Shown here piece by piece: positions 55,900-64,000 of a stretch of DNA of 64,000 nucleotides. The stretch is from Sphingomonas ginsenosidivorax (GTDB lineage: Bacteria > Pseudomonadota > Alphaproteobacteria > Sphingomonadales > Sphingomonadaceae), in the NCBI RefSeq assembly GCF_007995065.1, contig NZ_VOQR01000001.1, positions 2,607,001 through 2,671,000 on the forward strand, written 5' to 3'. The position numbers were made by a program, and so were the translations under genes. How positions within the stretch are numbered: the stretch's first letter is position 1; every line of letters starts with the position of its first letter. Below the pieces are notes generated by a model that did not search any database, was not told the DNA's origin, and saw only the letters and a list, made by a program, of their open reading frames with translations.

Positions 55900-57201
55900 A
55901 TGTCCGCCCCCAAAACATTTCACGTCAAATCCTTCGGCTGCCAGATGAACGTCTATGACGGCGAGCGGATGGCCGAGCTCATGGCCGCCGACGGCCTTAC
56001 CCAGGCCGACGCCGCCGACGCCGATCTCGTCGTTCTCAACACGTGTCACATCCGCGAGCGCGCGACAGAGAAGGTCTATTCGGACATCGGCCGGCTGCGG
56101 AAGCACGGCAAGACGCCGATGATCGCGGTCGCCGGCTGCGTCGCGCAGGCCGAGGGGCCCGAGATCTTCGCGCGCGCCAAGGTCGACGTCGTGGTCGGCC
56201 CGCAGGCCTATCACAACCTCCCCGCGCTCGTGGCAAAGGCCGCGGAGGGTACGCCCTCGCTCGACACCGACATGCCGGTGCTGTCGAAGTTCGGGGCGCT
56301 GCCGGCGCGTCGGAAGGTCAGCCCGTCGGCGTTCCTGACCGTGCAGGAAGGCTGTGACAAGTTCTGCACCTATTGCGTCGTCCCCTACACCCGCGGTGCC
56401 GAGGTCAGCCGTCCGTTCGCGGCGATCGTCGACGAGGCGAAAGCCTTGGTCGATGCCGGCGCGCGCGAGATCACGCTGCTCGGCCAGAACGTTAACGCGT
56501 GGGACGATGACGGAAAGGGCCTGCACAACCTGATCCGCACGCTCGACCACATCCCCGGCCTCGCCCGGATCCGCTACACCACCAGCCACCCCAACGACAT
56601 GCGCCAGGGCCTGATCGACGCGCATGGCGACGTCGAGAGTCTGATGCCGTTCCTCCATTTGCCGGTGCAGTCGGGCAGCACGCGCATCCTGAAAGCGATG
56701 AACCGCAGCCACGGCCGCGACGACTATCTGCGCCTGCTCGACCGCGTCCGCGCGGTGCGTCCCGACATCGCGCTGTCGGGCGACTTCATCGTCGGCTTCC
56801 CCGGCGAGACCGAAGAGGATTTCGCCGATACGCTGAGCCTGGTCGACGCGGTCGGCTACGCGCAGGCGTACAGCTTCAAGTACAGCGCGCGCCCTGGCAC
56901 CCCCGCCGCGACCATGACCGACGAGATTTCGGAAGCGGTCATGGACGACCGCCTCCAGCGCCTCCAGGCGGCGCTCAACCGCGACCAGCAGGCGTTTAAC
57001 GCGGCCAGCGTCGGGCGGACCTGCGACGTGCTGCTCGAACGGCCGGGGAAACTGCCCGGCCAGCTGATCGGCAAGTCGCCCTGGCTGCAGTCGGTCCACC
57101 TGATCACCGACGCGGCGATCGGCGATCTGGTTTCGGTCGATCTGATGCGCGCCGATCCGAACAGCCTGGCGGGCGTGCTGGCGATGCGCGCTGCGGCCTG
57201 A
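55900..57201 (+). CDS. miaB: tRNA-2-methylthio-N6-dimethylallyladenosine synthase MiaB
   Basis: A 433-residue radical-SAM methylthiotransferase converting i6A37 to ms2i6A37 in tRNA. N-terminal UPF0004 domain with Cys in SFGCQMN, NTCHIRE and AGCVAQAEG for one cluster; radical-SAM CxxxCxxC in [12 protein letters not shown]; and a C-terminal TRAM domain ([15 protein letters not shown]). GGGGG precedes ATG at 55900. Both of its [4Fe-4S] clusters depend on SUF/Nfu functions encoded nearby. Confidence 0.96.
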   Translation: MSAPKTFHVKSFGCQMNVYDGERMAELMAADGLTQADAADADLVVLNTCHIRERATEKVYSDIGRLRKHGKTPMIAVAGCVAQAEGPEIFARAKVDVVVGPQAYHNLPALVAKAAEGTPSLDTDMPVLSKFGALPARRKVSPSAFLTVQEGCDKFCTYCVVPYTRGAEVSRPFAAIVDEAKALVDAGAREITLLGQNVNAWDDDGKGLHNLIRTLDHIPGLARIRYTTSHPNDMRQGLIDAHGDVESLMPFLHLPVQSGSTRILKAMNRSHGRDDYLRLLDRVRAVRPDIALSGDFIVGFPGETEEDFADTLSLVDAVGYAQAYSFKYSARPGTPAATMTDEISEAVMDDRLQRLQAALNRDQQAFNAASVGRTCDVLLERPGKLPGQLIGKSPWLQSVHLITDAAIGDLVSVDLMRADPNSLAGVLAMRAAA

Positions 57202-57211
57202 GCGAGAACCC

Positions 57212-57335
57212 AATCCTCACCCGCCAGGGGGAGGTGGCGCCAAAGGCGACGGAGGGGGAGGACACGTAACGCACGTTTCCCTACCGCCCCCTCCGTCACG
57301 CTGCGCGTGCCACCTCCCCCTTGCGGGGGAGGATT
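57212..57335. repeat. Inverted-repeat element, family E (copy 2)
   Basis: AATCCTCACCCGCCAGGGGG and CCCCCTTGCGGGGGAGGATT at the ends, with inner arms ACGGAGGGGG / CCCCCTCCGT. It fills the first third of a 350-base gap between miaB and phoH; the remaining 57336-57551 shows no gene, only a GAAAGGA ribosome-binding site at its end. Confidence 0.88.
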
Positions 57336-57551
57336 GAACACCCGTGCGCTCAGCCGAGAATTTCCTGTCCTCCGCCCCTTCCACCTGCCAGACTCGCACA
57401 CGATGCAGCTGCGCCCGCGCGACTCCGAGCTTTTTCACCGCGCCCACGGGCGCCGGTTGAACGCGTCGCCCGCGCCCCTCATCTCAGACGCACAAACCCC
57501 GCTATCGTCTCGACATTCTCGACATTCGCGCCCGTCTCCCGAAAGGACCGC

Positions 57552-58556
57552 ATGAGCCGCAAGCCCGTCCCCGCCCAGTCCGGCGAACGCAGCCGCGTCG
57601 AACTCCTGTTCGACAAGCCGCAGATCCTCTCCCGTCTCTTCGGCCAGTACGACCAGAACCTGGTCGCGCTCGAAAACCGGCTCGGCGTCTACATCACCGC
57701 GCGCGGCAACAAGATCGGTCTCGAGGGCACCGCCGAACAGGTCGCGATGGCGCGCGACGTGCTTCACGACCTCTACGCACGGATCCAGCGCGGCGAGGAT
57801 GTCGACACCGGCCTCGTCGACGCCTCGATCGCGATGGCGACCGAGCCGACGCTCACCGGGATCATCCGCGCCGATGCGGGGGGCGGTGGCGCCCCCCCGA
57901 TCATGATCCGCACGCGCAAGAAGACGATCGTCCCGCGGACGCCCGCACAGGCGCACTATATGCGCGAGCTGGTCAACAACGACATCATCTTCGCGCTCGG
58001 ACCCGCGGGCACCGGCAAGACCTACATCGCCGTCGCGCAGGCGGTGCAGCAGCTCATCACCGGCAGCATCCAGCGGCTGATCCTGTCGCGCCCCGCGGTC
58101 GAGGCGGGCGAGAAACTGGGCTTCCTGCCCGGCGACATGAAGGAGAAGGTCGATCCCTATCTCCGCCCCCTGTACGACGCGCTCAACGACTGCCTGCCCG
58201 CCGAGCAGGTCGAGCGCCGCATCGCAAGCGGCGAGATCGAGATCGCCCCGATCGCGTTCATGCGCGGCCGCACGCTGGCGGATGCGTTCATCATCCTCGA
58301 CGAAGCGCAGAACACCACGCCGGCGCAGATGAAGATGTTCCTGACCCGTTTCGGCGAGAACAGCCGCATGGTCATCTGCGGCGATCCCAAGCAGGTCGAT
58401 ATCCCCGGCGGCGTCGGCGCCTCGGGACTCAACGACGCGGTGACCCGACTGGAAGGCGTCGAGGCCCTCTCGATCTGCCGCTTCACCGCGGGCGACGTGG
58501 TCCGCCATCCCATTGTCGGCCGGATTGTCGCGGCGTATGAGGGGAACGAGGCCTGA
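57552..58556 (+). CDS. phoH: PhoH-like ATPase
   Basis: A 334-residue cytoplasmic P-loop ATPase with an N-terminal KH-like/PhoH_N region (residues ~20-90) and a C-terminal PhoH domain. Walker A is GPAGTGKT near residue 155, Walker B IILDEAQNTT, sensor region MVICGDPKQVD. The family is associated with RNA processing, next to YbeY. A GAAAGGA site precedes ATG at 57552. A VapBC pair separates it from ybeY. Confidence 0.95.
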   Translation: MSRKPVPAQSGERSRVELLFDKPQILSRLFGQYDQNLVALENRLGVYITARGNKIGLEGTAEQVAMARDVLHDLYARIQRGEDVDTGLVDASIAMATEPTLTGIIRADAGGGGAPPIMIRTRKKTIVPRTPAQAHYMRELVNNDIIFALGPAGTGKTYIAVAQAVQQLITGSIQRLILSRPAVEAGEKLGFLPGDMKEKVDPYLRPLYDALNDCLPAEQVERRIASGEIEIAPIAFMRGRTLADAFIILDEAQNTTPAQMKMFLTRFGENSRMVICGDPKQVDIPGGVGASGLNDAVTRLEGVEALSICRFTAGDVVRHPIVGRIVAAYEGNEA

Positions 58557-58566
58557 AGGAGCAGCC

Positions 58567-58857
58567 ATGAACGCCCCCTCCCGTCCGACCACCCGCGCGC
58601 AGGCGCAGGCCCTGTCCGCCCCCTTCCTCGTCGAGGACGAGGAGGTCGTACGCAAGATCGCCCGGATCGCCGACGAACGCGGCACGCCGATGGCAGAGAT
58701 CGTCGCGCTCGCGATCGAGGATTATGAGCTGCGCCTTGATCTGGGGAAAAAGGCACCAGAGCGTATGGTGAAGTTCTGGGCGGAGCATCCGTTGCCGCTG
58801 CCCACGGGGTTGAAGGCCGACAAAGCGTTTTATGATGAACTGTCGGGCGACGTGTGA
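58567..58857 (+). CDS. vapB: VapB-type antitoxin
   Basis: A 96-residue antitoxin of the Rv0623/PSK transcription-factor type. The central EDEEVVRKIARIADERGTPMAEIVALAIEDY is the ribbon-helix-helix-like DNA-binding segment, and the C-terminal part (FWAEHPLPLPTGLKADKAFYDEL) should bind the toxin. AAGGAG precedes ATG at 58567, ten bases after the phoH stop. Its stop overlaps the toxin GTG. Confidence 0.88.
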   Translation: MNAPSRPTTRAQAQALSAPFLVEDEEVVRKIARIADERGTPMAEIVALAIEDYELRLDLGKKAPERMVKFWAEHPLPLPTGLKADKAFYDELSGDV

Positions 58858-59249
58858 GCCTGCTTCTCGACGCGTCGGCGATCGTCGCGATCATAGCCCG
58901 CGAGCCCGAAGCTGGATCGCTGTTAGACCGGCTGGAATGGGAGCCCGAACCGCGAACATCGGCCATTGCCGTATGGGAAGCGTCTCGCGGAATGATGAAT
59001 GTGCGAGGCGTCGATCTCGATGAAGCGCGAGGCCTGGTCGCGGACTTCTTGCAAACCTATGCGATCGGGAATGTCGGGATCGGTGGTGCCCAGGGCAAGG
59101 CCGCCCTCGACGCGCATGATCGCTACGGCAAGGGCCGCCACCCCGCCCGTCTAAACATGGGCGATTGCTTCGCCTATGCCTGCGCCAAGACGAACGGCGC
59201 GGAACTTCTCTACAAGGGCGACGATTTCGCCCTGACCGACTTGGCCTGA
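58854..59249 (+). CDS. vapC: VapC-type PIN-domain toxin
   Basis: A 131-residue PIN-domain ribonuclease. The acidic metal site is intact: Asp6 (LLLDASAIVA), Glu42 (AVWEASRG), Asp104 (NMGDCFAYACAK) and Asp123 (YKGDDF). GTG at 58854 overlaps the VapB stop (GTGA), ensuring antitoxin-first translation. VapC toxins cut tRNA or rRNA; the target is not predictable. It is nine bases upstream of ybeY, so the pair is embedded in a housekeeping operon. Confidence 0.92.
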   Translation: MSLLLDASAIVAIIAREPEAGSLLDRLEWEPEPRTSAIAVWEASRGMMNVRGVDLDEARGLVADFLQTYAIGNVGIGGAQGKAALDAHDRYGKGRHPARLNMGDCFAYACAKTNGAELLYKGDDFALTDLA

Positions 59250-59258
59250 AGGAACCCC

Positions 59259-59771
59259 ATGCTCGCCATCGAACTCTCCTTCGACCCACCCTGGTCCGAC
59301 GCGACCGACTGGGACGCGCTCGCGCTCCGTGCCGCCACCGCCGCGATCGAGCGCACGCCGCATGGCCAGTTGCTCACCCTGCCCTCGACGGTGGAAATCT
59401 CGATCCGGCTGACCTCGGACGACGAGGTCCATACGCTCAACAACCAGTATCGCCAGAAGGACAAGCCGACCAACGTCCTCAGCTTCCCGATGGTCCAGGC
59501 CGACCTGCTCGAAACCATCACGCAGAATTCGGACGACGGCGAGGTGCTGCTCGGCGACATCGTCCTCGCGCACGGGGTCTGCGTCGCCGAAGCTGTCGAG
59601 CGCGGCATCTCGGTCGAGGATCACGCGACACATCTGATAGTGCACGGCGTGCTGCATCTGCTAGGCTATGATCACATCGACGACGACGAGGCCGATGGCA
59701 TGGAGCAGATCGAACGCGATGCGCTCAACGCTCTTGGCCTGCACGACCCGTATCTCATTCGCGAGGACTGA
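59259..59771 (+). CDS. ybeY: Endoribonuclease YbeY
   Basis: A 170-residue zinc-dependent endoribonuclease in 16S rRNA maturation and ribosome quality control. The metal motif HGVLHLLGYDH is intact near residue 129, and NNQYRQKDKPTNVLSFP is the family hallmark. AAGGAA precedes ATG at 59259. Normally next to phoH; here a VapBC pair intervenes. Confidence 0.95.
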   Translation: MLAIELSFDPPWSDATDWDALALRAATAAIERTPHGQLLTLPSTVEISIRLTSDDEVHTLNNQYRQKDKPTNVLSFPMVQADLLETITQNSDDGEVLLGDIVLAHGVCVAEAVERGISVEDHATHLIVHGVLHLLGYDHIDDDEADGMEQIERDALNALGLHDPYLIRED

Positions 59772-59780
59772 ACGACCGCA

Positions 59781-60683
59781 ATGGCCGAAGCCCCCAACGC
59801 CGCGCCCGGCGACAGTAACGACAGTATCTGGCGCGGGCTGAAGAGCCTGATCTTCGGTGCGCAGGACGAATCGCTGCGCGACCAGCTCGAGGATGCGATC
59901 GACCGCCACGAAGGCGACCCCGCCCCCGACGCGAAGGGCGACCTGACCCCGCTCGAGCGGCAGATGGTCCGCAACCTGCTCCACTTCAGCGAACGCGACG
60001 CGGGCGACGTCGGCGTCCCCCGCGCCGACATCGTCGCGGTCGAGGAAGCGACGCCGTTCGCCGACCTCGTCGCGCTGTTCGCCGATGCCGGGCATAGCCG
60101 CCTGCCGGTCTACCGCGACAATCTCGATACGATCATCGGCATGGTCCACATCAAGGACGTCTTCAACATCCTGGCCACCGGCGCGGAGCATCCCGCGTCG
60201 ATCGCCGGGCTGATCCGCGAGCCGCTCTACGCGCCGATGTCGCGCGGTGCGCTCGATCTGCTGGCCGACATGCGCCAGAAGCATGTCCACCTGACGATCG
60301 TGCTCGACGAATATTCGGGGACCGAGGGCCTCGTCACCTTCGAGGACCTGATCGAGGAAATCGTCGGCGAGGTCGAGGACGAGCATGACGACGCGCCGCA
60401 GGTGTTGATGACCCCGCTCGACGGCGGTGCCTGGGAGGCCGATGCGCGCGCCGAATTGGAGGATGCCGCCGAGCTGATCGACGCGCGCCTGGCCGAGGTC
60501 GATGGCGATATCGACACGCTGGGGGGCCTCGCCGCGCTGCTCGCCGGGCATGTCCCGCAGGTTGGCGAATGCGTCGCGCATCCCAGCGGCTGGATGCTGG
60601 AAGTGACGGACGCCGACGAGCGCCGCGTCAATCGCCTGCGCCTCCATCCGCCGCGGCCGGAACCGGAAGATATCGACGCTTGA
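59781..60683 (+). CDS. corC: CorC/HlyC-type CBS-domain protein
   Basis: A 300-residue cytoplasmic protein with two CBS domains (about residues 75-205: VPRADIVAVE, GHSRLPVYRDNLDTIIGMVHIKD, LTIVLDEYSGTEGLVTFEDLIEEIVGE) and a C-terminal CorC_HlyC domain. The family (CorC/YbeX) is tied to Mg/Co efflux and, through its operon with ybeY, to ribosome function. It lacks membrane helices. The N-terminus is acidic and poorly conserved. Last gene of the miaB-phoH-ybeY-corC block here. Confidence 0.93.
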   Translation: MAEAPNAAPGDSNDSIWRGLKSLIFGAQDESLRDQLEDAIDRHEGDPAPDAKGDLTPLERQMVRNLLHFSERDAGDVGVPRADIVAVEEATPFADLVALFADAGHSRLPVYRDNLDTIIGMVHIKDVFNILATGAEHPASIAGLIREPLYAPMSRGALDLLADMRQKHVHLTIVLDEYSGTEGLVTFEDLIEEIVGEVEDEHDDAPQVLMTPLDGGAWEADARAELEDAAELIDARLAEVDGDIDTLGGLAALLAGHVPQVGECVAHPSGWMLEVTDADERRVNRLRLHPPRPEPEDIDA

Positions 60684-60726
60684 TCGATTGCATCGCTTAG
60701 ACCGACGAGTTTAAGTCGTTTCCTAG

Positions 60727-63048
<2,322 letters not shown>

Positions 63049-63059
63049 CGCCAACCGCA

Positions 63060-63089
63060 CCGGGCACCGGAGGATTCTCCGGTGCCCGG
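63060..63089 (+). terminator. Strong hairpin after katG
   Basis: A perfect 13-bp stem (CCGGGCACCGGAG / CTCCGGTGCCCGG) with GATT loop begins 12 bases after the katG stop. Only a weak T-rich stretch (TTTCG) follows. It also faces the D-lactate dehydrogenase end, so it may work in both directions. Confidence 0.7.
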
Positions 63090-63146
63090 ATCGCGTTTCG
63101 ATAGATTCTGTACGCGCGATCCGGGATCCGGCGTGCAGCTCGCCCC

Positions 63147-64000
63147 CTAGCCCCAGCCCTTCTTGCGCGATGTCTGGCCGATCCCCGGGTTTAGCTGGTT
63201 GCACGGATCGAGCGTCCGGTAGAAATCGACCAGCACGGGCTTCGCCTTGTAGAGATGCCCGACATTATGTTCGGCCGGATATTCCGCGCCGCGCGCGTCG
63301 AGCAGCGCCAACATGCGGTGCTCCAGGTCGACCGGGTCGGTCCCCTTCGCGACGATATAATCCTGGTGGAACACGTGGCAGAAGAAATGCCCGTAATACA
63401 GCGCGTGGAGGATCGGCGCCTCGATCTCCGCGGGTAGAGTCTCGAACCAGTCGCGGTCGTTGCGCGGCAGCGCGATGTCGAGCGCGACGATGTCCTCGAC
63501 GGTGTCGGCATGCACCGCGCGGTAGCGGACAGCCGCACCTGCCGCGGCGAAGCGGTGCAGGAACGCCTTGGTCCCCTCCTCCGGCGTACATTCGAAGACG
63601 TCGCCAGTCGCCGACGGGAAGCGCGCGAAATAGTGCCGCGCCTCCTCGATCCCCGGGCCTGCCATCCGCAGCATCAGGTGATGCGCGAAGCGGTCGCGAT
63701 AGTCGGTCATCCGCTTGGGCAGATGGCTGGGGAACAGCCGCGACAGTCGTTGCAGCACGCGGTCGCTGAGCCCCTGCCCGACCCAGGGCAGCTTGCCCGC
63801 CGCGCCATCGAACCGCGCCTTCAAGTCGAAGAAGCGCGGCAGCCGGTCGGTGCCGAAATGCGTGATCGCGAGGAACGTGTCCTTGCCGTAGACCTCCGCG
63901 ATGTCGAACGCGGTGCGGTGCATATATTCGCCCGCGACCGGCAGGCTGTCGAACCCGCCAAGGATGTCGCGGCGGATCGCGGTCAGCTCGGCGGGATCGT
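63147..64000 (-). CDS. dld: Quinone-dependent D-lactate dehydrogenase, C-terminal part (partial)
   Basis: The C-terminal ~284 residues of a Dld-type peripheral membrane flavoenzyme oxidising D-lactate to pyruvate and feeding electrons to quinone. Recognised by PVAGEYMHRTAFDIAEVYGKDTF and the C-terminal AEHNVGHLYKAKPVLVDFYRTLDPCNQLNPGIG of the membrane-binding/cap domain. The FAD-binding N-terminal part lies beyond the right edge. The frame stays open to the window edge; an internal ATG at 63923 is not the true start. Confidence 0.93.
   Translation of the reverse strand, partial: DPAELTAIRRDILGGFDSLPVAGEYMHRTAFDIAEVYGKDTFLAITHFGTDRLPRFFDLKARFDGAAGKLPWVGQGLSDRVLQRLSRLFPSHLPKRMTDYRDRFAHHLMLRMAGPGIEEARHYFARFPSATGDVFECTPEEGTKAFLHRFAAAGAAVRYRAVHADTVEDIVALDIALPRNDRDWFETLPAEIEAPILHALYYGHFFCHVFHQDYIVAKGTDPVDLEHRMLALLDARGAEYPAEHNVGHLYKAKPVLVDFYRTLDPCNQLNPGIGQTSRKKGWG

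Noticed and set aside
54985..57213. Long minus-strand open frame across plsC and miaB
   Set aside because: Runs through two conserved genes and a repeat element on the other strand; no ribosome-binding site or recognisable protein.

Overview
This window is high-GC chromosomal DNA from an alphaproteobacterium, most likely a Sphingomonas-type sphingomonad. The evidence is a GcrA cell-cycle regulator, the nuo and suf gene orders, the zapA / 6S RNA / 5-formyl-THF cyclo-ligase arrangement, the nfu-tsaB-rimI-fur-plsC-miaB-phoH-ybeY-corC run, and many GTG and TTG starts in tightly overlapping operons. No phage, plasmid, CRISPR array or classical insertion sequence is visible.

Layout. 1-6266 (minus): complex I operon nuoABCD-(38-codon membrane ORF)-EFG, with nuoG running off the left edge. 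6560-10445 (minus): inositol monophosphatase, EF-P, two cell-wall enzymes (M23 peptidase, L,D-transpeptidase) and thiE. 10665-15008 (minus): lower glycolysis (gap, a MOSC protein, pgk, class I aldolase), interrupted by a MazF-like/ribbon-helix-helix toxin-antitoxin pair. 15179-16598 (plus): a small coiled-coil protein, zapA, 6S RNA, fau and a DUF2842 protein. 16767-18124 (minus): tRNA-Asp and an AI-2E-type exporter. 18187-30767: an acyl-CoA catabolism region with an AraC regulator, a FadJ-type bifunctional enzyme, three acyl-CoA dehydrogenases, TesB, a BLUF photosensor, an SDR, an ACAD10/11-like kinase and a two-domain TetR regulator. 30968-36276: gcrA, an ABC-2 permease, a beta-lactamase-like hydrolase, MTA phosphorylase and an APC permease. 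36428-42843 (minus): the SUF iron-sulfur operon with its Rrf2 regulator. 43061-51475: pyrD, gamma-glutamyltransferase, acyl-CoA synthetase, a GIY-YIG protein and an M16 peptidase. 51880-60683 (plus): the conserved nfu-to-corC housekeeping block, with a VapBC module inserted between phoH and ybeY. 60778-64000: katG and the 3' part of a quinone-dependent D-lactate dehydrogenase.

The most striking property is not a gene. At least 29 intergenic elements occur in 64 kb, and nearly all are built as hairpin - short variable centre - hairpin. Three families (A, B, C here) share the outer ends GTCA...TGACG but carry different stem cores. Each arm keeps its own base pairing by paired changes. They sit at gene ends and between operon genes. 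One forms the last ~41 codons of the SUF regulator. One is split by a 64-bp insert that folds perfectly into a three-way junction. Three of them bracket the small GIY-YIG nuclease gene, which suggests a nuclease/repeat mobility system comparable in logic to REP/RAYT pairs; this is inference.

Functionally the window combines respiration (nuo, dld), Fe-S biogenesis and iron control (suf, nfu, fur), oxidative-stress defence (katG), glycolysis and fatty-acid/acyl-CoA use. Several regulatory palindromes are directly visible, at the MazF-type operon, the suf promoter, fur, and the double-TetR / acyl-CoA dehydrogenase intergenic region.
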